Under the pieces are notes generated by a model. It did not search any database, was not told the DNA's origin, and saw only the letters and a program-made list of their open reading frames with translations. DNA of 64,000 bases from Liolophura sinensis (taxonomy: Eukaryota; Mollusca; Polyplacophora; Chitonida; Chitonidae). Within the stretch, counting starts at the first letter, position 1; every line of letters starts with the position of its first letter. Location: contig NW_027018006.1 in the NCBI RefSeq assembly GCF_032854445.1, forward strand, positions 62,001 to 126,000, in the 5' to 3' direction. This document shows, piece after piece, positions 12,082 to 26,600 of the stretch. The translations under genes and the position numbers were made by a program.

Positions 12082-13182
12082 ATGATGTCAAGATCACGTG
12101 CCCAGCAACGGCTCTTACTCCATGGAAACCAAGGAAATTTGCAATTTTTCAACAGCTGGAGATGCCTGGGCCCAATTGCGCATCCTTTGGCACCTTATTG
12201 ATGTGGGTCAGTGTTCAATTGTACTTTTCACAGCGGATTGTATCAAGTACCTTTTGTTTTTTTTATATACAAATGGTGTGGTTTTTCTACATGTAGATAA
12301 AGACATTGAGTTTGTCTTCGACTTAGAAGTAAGACATTTGCTGGGTGAGTTAAATGGGCTTGGCCCAAAGATTTGACGTCGTCTGGGCTACCGAAGGGCA
12401 CATAACTTATAATGAAAAGTTGAATATAGTAATGACCAGTCGCGATTGTACATAGTTAATGTACCCGATTTCAATTCGCAAAAAGAACAGGCAAAAATCC
12501 AAAAGTAGAAAAACTGTTCAAATGCTGCTGGTAAGAGGCTAATCCGACGTATTTTGTGACGAGAAATCGAATGGTGCAAACCGCGTTTCTCTCCGGCCAA
12601 TACTTTTGGCTGTAGCCACAAATGAATAATCAATGATGTCAAGATCACGTGCAGCAACGGCTCTTACTCCATGGAAACCAAGGAAATTTGCAATTTTTCA
12701 ACAGCTGGAGATGCCTGGCCCAATTGCGCATCCTTTGGCACCTTATTGATGTGGGTCAGTGTTCAATTGTACTTTTTACAGCGGATTGTATCAAGTACCT
12801 TTTGTTTTTTTTTGATATACAAATGGTGTGGTTTTTCTACATGTAGATAAAGACATTGAGTTTGTCTTCGACTTAGAAGTAAGACATTTGCTGGGTGAGT
12901 TAAATGGGCTTGGCCCAAAGATTTGACGTCGTCTGGGCTACCGAAGGGCACATAACTTATAATGAAAAGTTGAATATAGTAATGACCAGTCGCGATTGTA
13001 CATAGTTAATGTACCAGATTTCAATAAGCAAAAAGACCAGGCAAAAACACAAAAGTGGAAAAACTGTTCCAATGCTGCTGGTAAGAGGCTAATCCGACGT
13101 ATTTTGTGACGAGAAATCGAATGGTGCAAACCGCGTTGCTCTCCGACCAATACTTTTGGCTGTAGCCACAAATGAATAATCA
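12082..13182 (+). repeat. Two-monomer block, second copy (paired with 7675)
   Basis: It carries the same markers in the same order as 7675-8777. Private changes include TCTCCGGCC near 12590, GTACCCGATT with TTCG near 12471, and a two-base loss near 12650, so it is not a verbatim assembly duplicate. Confidence 0.75.
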
Positions 13183-15383
13183 ATGATGTCAAGATCACGT
13201 GCCCAGCAACGGCTCTTACTCCATGGAAACCAAGGAAATTTGCAATTTTTCAACAGCTGGAGATGCCTGGCCCAATTGCGCATCCTTTGGCACCTTATTG
13301 ATGTGGGTCAGTGTTCAATTGTACTTTTTACAGCGGATTGTATCAAGTACCTTTTGTTTTTTTTATATACAAATGGTGTGGTTTTTCTACATGTAGATAA
13401 AGACATTGAGTTTGTCTTCGACTTAGAAGTAAGACATTTGCTGGGTGAGTTAAATGGGCTTGGCCCAAAGATTTGACGTCGTCTGGGCTACCGAAGGGCA
13501 CATAACTTATAATGAAAAGTTGAATATAGTAATGACCAGTCGCGATTGTACATAGTTAATGTAGCCGATTTCAATTCGCAAAAAGAACAGGCAAAAATCC
13601 AAAAGTAGAAAAACTGTTCCAATGCTGCTGGTAAGAGGCTAATCCGACGTATTTTGTGACGAGAAATCGAATGGTGCAAACCGCGTTGCTCTCCGACCAA
13701 TACTTTTGGCTGTAGCCACAAATGAATAATCAATGATGTCAAGATCACGTGCCCCAGCAACGGCTCTTACTCCATGGAAACCAAGGAAATTTGCAATTTT
13801 TAAACAGGCTGGAGATGCCTGGCCCAATTGCGCATCCTTTGGCACCTTATTGATGTGGGTCAGTGTTCAATTGTACTTTTTACAGCGGATTGTATCAAGT
13901 ACCTTTTGTTTTTTTTTATATACAAATGGTGTGGTTTTTCTACATGTAGATAAAGACATTGAGTTTGTCTTCGACTTAGAAGTAAGACATTTGCTGGGTG
14001 AGTTAAATGGGCTTGGCCCAAAGATTTGACGTCGTCTGGGCTACCGAAGGGCACATAACTTATAATGAAAAGTTGAATATAGTAATGACCAGTCGCGATT
14101 GTACATAGTTAATGTAGCCGATTTCAATTCGCAAAAAGAACAGGCAAAAATCCAAAAGTAGAAAACCTGTTCCAATGCTGCTGGTAAGAGGCTAATCCGA
14201 CGTATTTTGTGACGAGAAATCGAATGGTGTAAACCGCGTTGCTCTCCGACCAATACTTTTGGCTGTAGCCACAAATGAATAATCAATGATGTCAAGATCA
14301 CGTGCCCAGCAACAGCTCTTACTCCATGGAAACCAAAAAAATTTGCAATTTTTCAACAGCTGGAGATGCCTGGCCCAATTGCGCATCCTTTGGCACCTTA
14401 TTGATGTGGGTCAGTGTTCAATTGTACTTTTTACAGCGGATTGTATCAAGTACCTTTTGTTTTTTTTATATACAAATGGTGTGGTTTTTCTACATGTAGA
14501 TAAAGACATTGAGATTGTCTTCGACTTAGAAGTAAGACATTTGCTGGGTGAGTTAAATGGGCTAGGTCCAAAGATTTGACGTCGTCTGGGCTACCGAAGG
14601 GCACATAACTTATATGAAAAGTTGAATATAGTAATGACCAGTCGCGATTGTACATAGTTAATGTAGCCGATTTCAATTCGCAAAAAGACCAGGCAAAAAT
14701 CCAAAAGTAGAAAAACTGTTCAAATGCTGCTGGTAAGAGGCTAATCCGACGTATTTTGTGACGAGAAATCGAATGGTGCAAACCGCGTTGCTTTCCCACC
14801 CAATACTTTGGCTGTAGCCACAAATGAATAATCAATGATGTCAAGATCACGTGCCCAGCAACGGCTCTTACTCCATGGAAACCAAGGAAATTTGCAATTT
14901 TTCAACAGCTGGAGATGCCTGACCCAATTGCGCATCCGTTGGCACCTTATTGATGTGGGTCAGTGTTCATTGTACTTTTTACAGCGGATTGTATCAAGTA
15001 CCATTTGTTTTTTTGATATACAAATGGTGTGGTTTTTCTACATGTAGATAAAGACATTGAGATTGTCTTCGACTTAGAAGTAAGACATTTGGTGGGTGAG
15101 TTAAATGGGCTTGGCCCAAAGATTTGACGTCGTCTGGGCTACCGAAGGGCACATAACTTATAATGAAAAGTTGAATATAGTAATGACCAGTCGCGATTGT
15201 ACATAGTTAATGTACCCGATTTCAATTCGCAAAAAGAACAGGCAAAAATCCAAAAGTGGAAAAACTGTTCCAATGCTGCTGGTAAGAGGCTAATCCGACG
15301 TATTTTGTGACGAGAAATCGAATGGTGCAAACCGCGTTGCTCTCCGACCAATACTTTTGGCTGTAGCCACAAATGAATAATCA

Positions 15384-18300
15384 ATGATGTCAAGATCACG
15401 TGCCCAGCAACGGCTCTTACTCCATGGAAACCAAGGAAATTTGCAATTTTTCAACAGCTGGAGATGCCTGGCCCAATTGCGCATCCTTTGGCACCTTATT
15501 GATGTGGGTCAGTGTTCAATTGTACTTTTTACAGCGGATTGTATCAAGTACCTTTTGTTTTTTTTTTGATATACAAATGGTGTGGTTTTTCTACATGTAG
15601 ATAAAGACATTGAGTTTGTCTTCGACTTAGAAGTAAGACATTTGCTGGGTGAGTTAAATGGGCTTGGCCCAAAGATTTGACGTCGTCTGGGCTACCGAAG
15701 GGCACATAACTTATAATGAAAAGTTGAATATAGTAATGACCAGTCGCGATTGTACATAGTTAATGTAGCCGATTTCAATAAGCAAAAAGAACAGGCAAAA
15801 ATTCAAAAGTAGAAAAACTGTTCCAATGCTGCTGGTAAGAGGCTAATCCGACGTATTTTGTGACGAGAAATCGAATGGTGCAAACCGCGTTGCTCTCCGA
15901 CCAATACTTTTGGCTGTAGCCACAATGAATAATCAATGATGTCAAGATCACGTGCCCAGCAACGGCTCTTACTCCATGGAAACCAAGGAAATTTGCAATT
16001 TTTCAACAGCTGGAGATGCCTGACCCAATTGCGCATCCTTTGGCACCTTATCGATGTGGGTCAGTGTTCAATTGTACTTTTTACAGCGGATTGTATCAAG
16101 TACCATTGTTTTTTTTGATATACAAATGGTGTGGTTTTTCTACATGTAGATAAAGACATGAGTTTTTCTTCGACTTAGAAGTAAGACATTTGCTGGGTGA
16201 GTTAAATGGGCTTGGCCCAAAGATTTGACGTCGTCTGGGCTACCGAAGGGCACATAACTTATAATGAAAAGTTGAATATAGTAATGACCAGTCGCGATTG
16301 TACATAGTTAATGTAGCCGATTTCAATAAGCAAAAAGACCAGGCAAAAATCCAAAAGTGGAAAAACTGTTCCAATTCTGCTGGTAAGAGGCTAATCCGAC
16401 GTATTTTGTGACGAGAAATCGAATGGTGCAAACCGCGTTTGCTCTCCGACCAATACTTTTGGCTGTAGCCACAAATGAATAATCAATGATGTCAAGATCA
16501 CGTGCCCAGCAACGGCTCTTACTCCATGGAAACCAAGGAAATTTGCAATTTTTCAACAGCTGGAGATGCCTGGGCCCAATTGCGCATCCTTTGGCACCTT
16601 ATTGATGTGGGTCAGTGTTCAATTGTACTTTTCACAGCGGATTGTATCAAGTACCTTTTGTTTTTTTTATATACAAATGGTGTGGTTTTTCTACATGTAG
16701 ATAAAGACATTGAGTTTGTCTTCGACTTAGAAGTAAGACATTTGCTGGGTGAGTTAAATGGGCTTGGCCCAAAGATTTGACGTCGTCTGGGCTACCGAAG
16801 GGCACATAACTTATAATGAAAAGTTGAATATAGTAATGACCAGTCGCGATTGTACATAGTTAATGTAGCCGATTTCAATTCGCAAAAAAGAACAGGCAAA
16901 AATCCAAAAGTAGAAAAACTGTTCCAATGCTGCTGGTAAGAGGCTAATCCGACGTATTTTGTGACGAGAAATCGAATGGTGCAAACCGCGTTTCTCTCCG
17001 ACCAATACTTTTGGCTGTAGCCACAAATGAATAATCAATGATGTCAAGATCACGTGCCCAGCAACGGCTCTTACTCCATGGAAACCAAGGAAATTTGCAA
17101 TTTTTCAACAGCTGGAGATGCCTGGCCCAATTGCGCATCCTTTGGCACCTTATTGATGTGGGTCAGTGTTCAATTGTACTTTTTACAGCGGATTGTATCA
17201 AGTACCTTTTGTTTTTTTTATATACAAATGGTGTGGTTTTTCTACATGTAGATAAAGACATTGAGTTTGTCTTCGACTTAGAAGTAAGACATTTGCTGGG
17301 TGAGTTAAATGGGCTTGGCCCAAAGATTTGACGTCGTCTGGGCTACCGAAGGGCACATAACTTATAATGAAAAGTTGAATATAGTAATGACCAGTCGCGA
17401 TTGTACATAGTTAATGTAGCCGATTTCAATTCGCAAAAAGAACAGGCAAAAATCCAAAAGTAGAAAAACTGTTCCAATGCTGCTGGTAAGAGGCTAATCC
17501 GACGTATTTTGTGACGAGAAATCGAATGGTGCAAACCGCGTTGCTCTCCGACCAATACTTTTGGCTGTAGCCACAAATGAATAATCAATGATGTCAAGAT
17601 CACGTGCCCAGCAACGGCTCTTACTCCATGGAAACCAAGGAAATTTGCAATTTTTCAACAGCTGGAGATGCCTGGCCCAATTGCGCATCCTTTGGCACCT
17701 TATTGATGTGGGTCAGTGTTCAATTGTACTTTTTACAGCGGATTGTATCAAGTACCTTGTGTTTTTTTTATATACAAATGGTGTGGTTTTTCTACATGTA
17801 GATAAAGACATTGAGATTGTCTTCGACTTAGAAGTAAGACATTTGCTGGGTGAGTTAAATGGGCTAGGTCCAAAGATTTGACGTCGTCTGGGCTACCGAA
17901 GGGCACATAACTTATAATGAAAAGTTGAATATAGTAATGACCAGTCGCGATTGTACATAGTTAATGTAGCCGATTTCAATTCGCAAAAAGACCAGGCAAA
18001 AATCCAAAAGTAGAAAAACTGTTCAAATGCTGCTGGTAAGAGGCTAATCCGACGTATTTTGTGACGAGAAATCGAATGGTGCAAACCGCGTTGCCCTCCG
18101 ACCAATACTTTTGGCTGTAGCCACAAATGAATAATCAATGATGTCAAGATCACGTGCCCAGCAACGGCTCTTACTCCATGGAAACCAAGGAAATTTGCAA
18201 TTTTTCAACAGCTGGAGATGCCTGACCCAATTGCGCATCCGTTGGCACCTTATTGATGTGGGTCAGTGTTCAATTGTACTTTTTACAGCGGATTGTATCA

Positions 18301-18688
18301 AGTACCATTTGTTTTTTTTGATATACAAATGGTGTGGTTTTTCTACATGTAGATAAAGACATTGAGATTGTCTTCGACTTAGAAGTAAGACATTTGCTGG
18401 GTGAGTTAAATGGGCTTGGCCCAAAGATTTGACGTCGTCTGGGCTACCGAAGGGCACATAACTTATAATGAAAAGTTGAATATAGTAATGACCAGTCGCG
18501 ATTGTACATAGTTAATGTAGCCGATTTCAATTCGCAAAAAGAACAGGCAAAAATCCAAAAGTGGAAAAACTGTTCCAATGCTGCTGGTAAGAGGCTAATC
18601 CGACGTATTTTGTGACGAGAAATCGAATGGTGCAAACCGCGTTGCTCTCCGACCAATACTTTTGGCTGTAGCCACAAATGAATAATCA
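15384..18688 (+). repeat. Six-monomer unit C-D-E-F-A-B, copy 1
   Basis: This unit and 19790-23095 align monomer for monomer at a constant offset of 4,406-4,408 bp. Shared rare markers include AAAATTCAAAAG in the C tail, CAATTCTGCTGG before E, CGCGTTTCTCTCC before F, GGGCTAGGTCC in A, and the otherwise unseen CGTTGCCCTCCG at the end of A (18090 and 22497). Differences such as CCTTGTG near 17757 versus CCTTTTG near 22164 show subsequent divergence. Confidence 0.85.
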
Positions 18689-19789
18689 ATGATGTCAAGA
18701 TCACGTGCCCAGCAACGGCTCTTACTCCATGGAAACCAAGGAAATTTGCAATTTTTCAACAGCTGGAGATGCCTGACCCAATTGCGCATCCTTTGGCACC
18801 TTATCGATGTGGGTCAGTGTTCAATTGTACTTTTACAGCGGATTGTATCAAGTACCATTTGTTTTTTTTGATATACAAATGGTGTGGTTTTTCTACATGT
18901 AGATAAAGACATTGAGTTTTTCTTCGACTTAGAAGTAAGACATTTGCTGGGTGAGTTAAATGGGCTTGGCCCAAAGATTTGACGTCGTCTGGGCTACCGA
19001 AGGGCACATAACTTATAATGAAAAGTTGAATATAGTAATGACCAGTCGCGATTGTACATAGTTAATGTAGCCGATTTCAATAAGCAAAAAGACCAGGCAA
19101 AAATCCAAAAGTGGAAAAACTGTTCCAATTCTGCTGGTAAGAGGCTAATCCGACGTATTTTGTGACGAGAAATCGAATGGTGCAAACCGCGTTGCTCTCC
19201 GACCAATACTTTTGGCTGTAGCCACAAATGAATAATCAATGATGTCAAGATCACGTGCCCAGCAACGGCTCTTACTCCATGGAAACCAAGGAAATTTGCA
19301 ATTTTTCAACAGCTGGAGATGCCTGGGCCCAATTGCGCATCCTTTGGCACCTTATTGATGTGGGTCAGTGTTCAATTGTACTTTTCACAGCGGATTGTAT
19401 CAAGTACCTTTTGTTTTTTTTATATACAAATGGTGTGGTTTTTCTACATGTAGATAAAGACATTGAGTTTGTCTTCGACTTAGAAGTAAGACATTTGCTG
19501 GGTGAGTTAAATGGGCTTGGCCCAAAGATTTGACGTCGTCTGGGCTACCGAAGGGCACATAACTTATAATGAAAAGTTGAATATAGTAATGACCAGTCGC
19601 GATTGTACATAGTTAATGTAGCCGATTTCAATTCGCAAAAAGAACAGGCAAAAATCCAAAAGTAGAAAAACTGTTCCAATGCTGCTGGTAAGAGGCTAAT
19701 CCGACGTATTTTGTGACGAGAAATCGAATGGTGCAAACCGCGTTGCTCTCCGACCAATACTTTTGGCTGTAGCCACAAATGAATAATCA

Positions 19790-22700
19790 ATGATGTCAAG
19801 ATCACGTGCCCAGCAACGGCTCTTACTCCATGGAAACCAAGGAAATTTGCAATTTTTCAACAGCTGGAGATGCCTGGCCCAATTGCGCATCCTTTGGCAC
19901 CTTATTGATGTGGGTCAGTGTTCAATTGTACTTTTTACAGCGGATTGTATCAAGTACCTTTTGTTTTTTTTTTGATATACAAATGGTGTGGTTTTTCTAC
20001 ATGTAGATAAAGACATTGAGTTTGTCTTCGACTTAGAAGTAAGACATTTGCTGGGTGAGTTAAATGGGCTTGGCCCAAAGATTTGACGTCGTCTGGGCTA
20101 CCGAAGGGCACATAACTTATAATGAAAAGTTGAATATAGTAATGACCAGTCGCGATTGTACATAGTTAATGTAGCCGATTTCAATAAGCAAAAAGAACAG
20201 GCAAAAATTCAAAAGTAGAAAAACTGTTCCAATGCTGCTGGTAAGAGGCTAATCCGACGTATTTTGTGACGAGAAATCGAATGGTGCAAACCGCGTTGCT
20301 CTCCGACCAATACTTTTGGCTGTAGCCACAAATGAATAATCAATGATGTCAAGATCACGTGCCCAGCAACGGCTCTTACTCCATGGAAACCAAGGAAATT
20401 TGCAATTTTTCAACAGCTGGAGATGCCTGACCCAATTGCGCATCCTTTGGCACCTTATCGATGTGGGTCAGTGTTCAATTGTACTTTTTACAGCGGATTG
20501 TATCAAGTACCTTTTGTTTTTTTTGATATACAAATGGTGTGGTTTTTCTACATGTAGATAAAGACATTGAGTTTTTCTTCGACTTAGAAGTAAGACATTT
20601 GCTGGGTGAGTTAAATGGGCTTGGCCCAAAGATTTGACGTCGTCTGGGCTACCGAAGGGCACATAACTTATAATGAAAAGTTGAATATAGTAATGACCAG
20701 TCGCGATTGTACATAGTTAATGTAGCCGATTTCAATAAGCAAAAAGACCAGGCAAAAATCCAAAAGTGGAAAAACTGTTCCAATTCTGCTGGTAAGAGGC
20801 TAATCCGACGTATTTTGTGACGAGAAATCGAATGGTGCAAACCGCGTTGCTCTCCGACCAATACTTTTGGCTGTAGCCACAAATGAATAATCAATGATGT
20901 CAAGATCACGTGCCCAGCAACGGCTCTTACTCCATGGAAACCAAGGAAATTTGCAATTTTTCAACAGCTGGAGATGCCTGGGCCCAATTGCGCATCCTTT
21001 GGCACCTTATTGATGTGGGTCAGTGTTCAATTGTACTTTTCACAGCGGATTGTATCAAGTACCTTTTGTTTTTTTTATATACAAATGGTGTGGTTTTTCT
21101 ACATGTAGATAAAGACATTGAGTTTGTCTTCGACTTAGAAGTAAGACATTTGCTGGGTGAGTTAAATGGGCTTGGCCCAAAGATTTGACGTCGTCTGGGC
21201 TACCGAAGGGCACATAACTTATAATGAAAAGTTGAATATAGTAATGACCAGTCGCGATTGTACATAGTTAATGTAGCCGATTTCAATTCGCAAAAAGAAC
21301 AGGCAAAAATCCAAAAGTAGAAAAACTGTTCCAATGCTGCTGGTAAGAGGCTAATCCGACGTATTTTGTGACGAGAAATCGAATGGTGCAAACCGCGTTT
21401 CTCTCCGACCAATACTTTTGGCTGTAGCCACAAATGAATAATCAATGATGTCAAGATCACGTGCCCAGCAACGGCTCTTACTCCATGGAAACCAAGGAAA
21501 TTTGCAATTTTTCAACAGCTGGAGATGCCTGGCCCAATTGCGCATCCTTTGGCACCTTATTGATGTGGGTCAGTGTTCAATTGTACTTTTTACAGCGGAT
21601 TGTATCAAGTACCTTTTGTTTTTTTTATATACAAATGGTGTGGTTTTTCTACATGTAGATAAAGACATTGAGTTTGTCTTCGACTTAGAAGTAAGACATT
21701 TGCTGGGTGAGTTAAATGGGCTTGGCCCAAAGATTTGACGTCGTCTGGGCTACCGAAGGGCACATAACTTATAATGAAAAGTTGAATATAGTAATGACCA
21801 GTCGCGATTGTACATAGTTAATGTAGCCGATTTCAATTCGCAAAAAGAACAGGCAAAAATCCAAAAGTAGAAAAACTGTTCCAATGCTGCTGGTAAGAGG
21901 CTAATCCGACGTATTTTGTGACGAGAAATCGAATGGTGCAAACCGCGTTGCTCTCCGACCAATACTTTTGGCTGTAGCCACAAATGAATAATCAATGATG
22001 TCAAGATCACGTGCCCAGCAACGGCTCTTACTCCATGGAAACCAAGGAAATTTGCAATTTTTCAACAGCTGGAGATGCCTGGCCCAATTGCGCATCCTTT
22101 GGCACCTTATTGATGTGGGTCAGTGTTCAATTGTACTTTTTACAGCGGATTGTATCAAGTACCTTTTGTTTTTTTTATATACAAATGGTGTGGTTTTTCT
22201 ACATGTAGATAAAGACATTGAGATTGTCTTCGACTTAGAAGTAAGACATTTGCTGGGTGAGTTAAATGGGCTAGGTCCAAAGATTTGACGTCGTCTGGGC
22301 TACCGAAGGGCACATAACTTATAATGAAAAGTTGAATATAGTAATGACCAGTCGCGATTGTACATAGTTAATGTAGCCGATTTCAATTCGCAAAAAGACC
22401 AGGCAAAAATCCAAAAGTAGAAAAACTGTTCAAATGCTGCTGGTAAGAGGCTAATCCGACGTATTTTGTGACGAGAAATCGAATGGTGCAAACCGCGTTG
22501 CCCTCCGACCAATACTTTTGGCTGTAGCCACAAATGAATAATCAATGATGTCAAGATCACGTGCCCAGCAACGGCTCTTACTCCATGGAAACCAAGGAAA
22601 TTTGCAATTTTTCAACAGCTGGAGATGCCTGACCCAATTGCGCATCCGTTGGCACCTTATTGATGTGGGTCAGTGTTCAATTGTACTTTTTACAGCGGAT

Positions 22701-23095
22701 TGTATCAAGTACCATTTGTTTTTTTTGATATACAAATGGTGTGGTTTTTCTACATGTAGATAAAGACATTGAGATTGTCTTCGACTTAGAAGTAAGACAT
22801 TTGCTGGGTGAGTTAAATGGGCTTGGCCCAAAGATTTGACGTCGTCTGGGCTACCGAAGGGCACATAACTTATAATGAAAAGTTGAATATAGTAATGACC
22901 AGTCGCGATTGTACATAGTTAATGTACCCGATTTCAATAAGCAAAAAGACCAGGCAAAAACACAAAAGTGGAAAAACTGTTCCAATGCTGCTGGAAAGAG
23001 GCTAATCCGACGTATTTTGTGACGAGAAATCGAATGGTGCAAACCGCGTTGCTTTCCGACCAATACTTTTGGCTGTAGCCACAAATGAATAATCA
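19790..23095 (+). repeat. Six-monomer unit C-D-E-F-A-B, copy 2
   Basis: Second copy of the unit at 15384-18688, separated from it by a D-E pair (18689-19789). The tail haplotypes and the private CGTTGCCCTCCG variant are kept. After its B monomer the array leaves the A-F series and enters a type II tail near 22926. Confidence 0.85.
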
Positions 23096-23645
23096 ATGAT
23101 GTCAAGATCACGTGCCCAGCAACGGCTCTTACTCCATGGAAACCAAGGAAATTTGCAATTTTTCAACAGCTGGAGATGCCTGGCCCAATTGCGCATCCTT
23201 TGGCACCTTATTGATGTGGGTCAGTGTTCAATTGTACTTTTTACAGCGGATTGTATCAAGTACCTTTTGTTTTTTTTATATACAAATGGTGTGGTTTTTC
23301 TACATGTAGATAAAGACATTGAGATTGTCTTCGACTTAGAAGTAAGACATTTGCTGGGTGAGTTAAATGGGCTTGGCCCAAAGATTTGACGTCGTCTGGG
23401 CTACCGAAGGGCACATAACTTATAATGAAAAGTTGAATATAGTAATGACCAGTCGCGATTGTACATAGTTAATGTAGCCGATTTCAATTCGCAAAAAGAC
23501 CAGGCAAAAATCCAAAAGTAGAAAAACTGTTCCAATGCTGCTGGTAAGAGGCTAATCCGACGTATTTTGTGACGAGAAATCGAATGGTGCAAACCGCGTT
23601 GCTCTCCGACCAATACTTTTGGCTGTAGCCACAAATGAATAATCA

Positions 23646-26600
23646 ATGATGTCAAGATCACGTGCCCAGCAACGGCTCTTAATCCATGGAAACCATAGAA
23701 ATTTGCAATTTTTCAACAGCTGGAGATGCCTGGCCCAATTGCGCATCTTTTGGCACCTTATTGATGTGGGTCAGTGTTCAATTGTACTTTTTACAGCAGA
23801 CTGTATCAAGTACCTTGTGTTTTTTTATAAAGAAATGGTGTGGTTTTTCTACATGTAGATAAAGACATTGAGTTTGTCTTCGACTTAGGAGTAAGACATT
23901 CGCTGGGTGAGTTAAATGGGCTTGGCCCAAAGATTTGACGTCGTCTGGGCTACCGAAGGGCACATAACTTATAATGAAAAGTTGAATATAGTAATGACCA
24001 GTCGCGATTGTACATAGTTAATGTACCCGATTTCAATAAGCCAAAAGACCAGGCAAAAATCCAAAAAAGGGAAAACTGTTCCAATGCTGCTGGAAAGAGG
24101 CTAATCCGACGTATTTTGTGACGAGAAATCGAATGGTGCAAACCGCGTTGCTTTCCGACCAATACTTTTGGCTGTAGCCACAAATAAATAATCAATGATG
24201 TCAAGATCACGTGCCCAGCAACGGCTCTTACTCCATGGAAACCAAGGAAATTTGCAATTTTTCAACAGCTGGAGATGCCTGGCCCAATTGCGCATCCTTT
24301 GGCACCTTATTGATGTGGGTCAGTGTTCAATTGTACTTTTCACAGCGGATTGTATCAAGTACCTTTTGTTTTTTTTATATACAAATGGTGTGGTTTTTCT
24401 ACATGTAGATAAAGACATTGAGTTTGTCTTCGACTTAGAAGTTAGATATTTGCTGGGTGAGTTAACTGGGCTTGGCCCAAAGATTTGACGTCGTCTGGGC
24501 TACCGAAGGGCACATAACTTATAATGAAAAGTTGAATATAGTAATGACCAGTCGCGATTGTACATAGTTAATGTAGCCGATTTCAATTCGCAAAAAGACC
24601 AGGCAAAAATCCAAAAGTAGAAAAACTGTTCCAATGCTGCTGGTAAGAGGCTAATCCGACGTATTTTGTGACGAGAAATCGAATGGTGCAAACCGCGTTG
24701 CTCTCCGACCAATACTTTTGGCTGTAGCCACAAATGAATAATCAATGATGTCAAGATCACGTGCCCAGCAACGGCTCTTAATCCATGGAAACCATAGAAA
24801 TTTGCAATTTTTCAACAGCTGGAGATGCCTGGCCCAATTGCGCATCTTTTGGCACCTTATTGATGTGGGTCAGTGTTCAATTGTACTTTTTACAGCGGAT
24901 TGTATCAAGTACCTTTTGTTTTTTTTATATACAAATGGTGTGGTTTTTCTACATGTAGATAAAGACATTGAGATTGTCTTCGACTTAGAAGTAAGACATT
25001 TGCTGGGTGAGTTAAATGGGCTTGGCCCAAAGATTTGACGTCGTCTGGGCTACCGAAGGGCACATAACTTATAATGAAAAGTTGAATATAGTAATGACCA
25101 GTCGCGATTGTACATAGTTAATGTACCCGATTTCAATTCGCAAAAAGACCAGGCAAAAATCCAAAATTAGAAAACCTGTTCCAATGCTGCTGATAAGAGG
25201 CTAATCCGACGTATTTTGTGACGAGAAATCGAATGGTGCAAACCGCGTTGCTCTCCGACCAATACTTTTGGCTGTAGCCACAAATGAATGATCAATGATG
25301 TCAAGATCACGTGCCCAGCAACGGCTCTTACTCCATGGAAACCAAGGAAATTTGCAATTTTTCAACAGCTGGAGATGCCTGGCCCAATTGCGCATCCTTT
25401 GGCACCTTATTGATGTGGGTCAGTGTTCAATTGTACTTTTTACAGCGGATTGTATCAAGTACCTTTTGTTTTTTTTTGATATACAAATGGTGTGGTTTTT
25501 CTACATGTAGATAAAGACATTGAGTTTGTCTTCGACTTAGAAGTAAGACATTTGCTGGGTGAGTTAAATGGGCTTGGCCCAAAGATTTGACGTCGTCTGG
25601 GCTACCGAAGGGCACATAACTTATAATGAAAAGTTGAATATAGTAATGACCAGTCGCGATTGTACATAGTTAATGTAGCCGATTTCAATTCGCAAAAAGA
25701 CCAAGCAAAAATCCAAAAGTAGAAAAACTGTTCCAATGCTGCTGGTAAGAGGCTAATCCGACGTATTTTGTGACGAGAAATCGAATGGTGCAAACCGCGT
25801 TGCTCTCCGACCAACACTTTTGGCTGTAGCCACAAATGAATAATCAATGATGTCAAGATCACGTGCCCAGCAACGGCTCTTAATCCATGGAAACCATAGA
25901 AATTTGCAATTTTTCAACAGCTGGAGATGCCTGGCCCAATTGCGCATCTTTTGGCACCTTATTGATGTGGGTCAGTGTTCAATTGTACTTTTTACAGCAG
26001 ACTGTATCAAGTACCTTGTGTTTTTTTATAAACAAATGGTGTGGTTTTTCTACATGTAGATAAAGACATTGAGTTTGTCTTCGACTTAGGAGTAAGACAT
26101 TTGCTGGGTGAGTTAAATGGGCTTGGCCCAAAGATTTGACGTCGTCTGGGCTACCGAAGGGCACATAACTTATAATGAAATGCCGAATATAGTAATGACC
26201 AGTCGCGATTGTACATAGTTAATGTAGCCGATTTCAATTAGCAAAAAGACCAGGCAAAAATCCAAAAGTAGAAAAACTGTTCCAATGCTGCTGGTAAGAG
26301 GCTAATCCGACGTATTTTGTGACGAGAAATTGAATGGTGCAAACCGCGTTGCTTTCCGACCAATACTTTTGGCTGTAGCCACAAATGAATAATCAATGAT
26401 GTCAAGATCACGTGCCCAGCAACGGCTCTTACTCCATGGAAACCAAGGAAATTTGCAATTTTTCAACAGCTGGAGATGCCTGGCCCAATTGCGCATCCTT
26501 TGGCACCTTATTGATGTGGGTCAGTGTTCAATTGTACTTTTCACAGCGGATTGTATCAAGTACCTTTTGTTTTTTTTATATACAAATGGTGTGGTTTTTC

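Larger units (their letters stand above)
6331..14285 (+). repeat. Mosaic subarray of mixed tail types
   Basis: Phase marks at 6576, 7126, 7675, 8226, 8778, 9328, 9880, 10432, 10982, 11532, 12082, 12633, 13183 and 13733. Type I tails alternate with type II tails (6408, 10812, 11359) and with a CCAGATTTC variant (near 8608, 10263 and 13014). Monomers 8226, 9328, 9880 and 12633 have nine T followed by GATATAC. The pair 8226/8778 recurs as 9880/10432 at a 1,654-bp (three-monomer) offset. The monomer at 12633 has lost two bases of GTGCCCAGC. Confidence 0.8.
14286..23095 (+). repeat. Higher-order repeat cluster 1 (A-F monomers)
   Basis: Phase marks and classes: 14286 A, 14835 B, 15384 C, 15936 D, 16486 E, 17038 F, 17588 A, 18138 B, 18689 D, 19239 E, 19790 C, 20343 D, 20894 E, 21445 F, 21995 A, 22545 B. 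A has GGGCTAGGTCC and GAGATTGTC. B has TGACCCAATTG with CATCCGTTGG. C has ten T followed by GATATAC. D has TGACCCAATTG with TTATCGATG. E has GGGCCC and TTTTCACAG. F is near consensus and, in this cluster, usually follows CGCGTTTCTC. The order A-B-C-D-E-F is complete once; other passes skip monomers. Confidence 0.8.
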
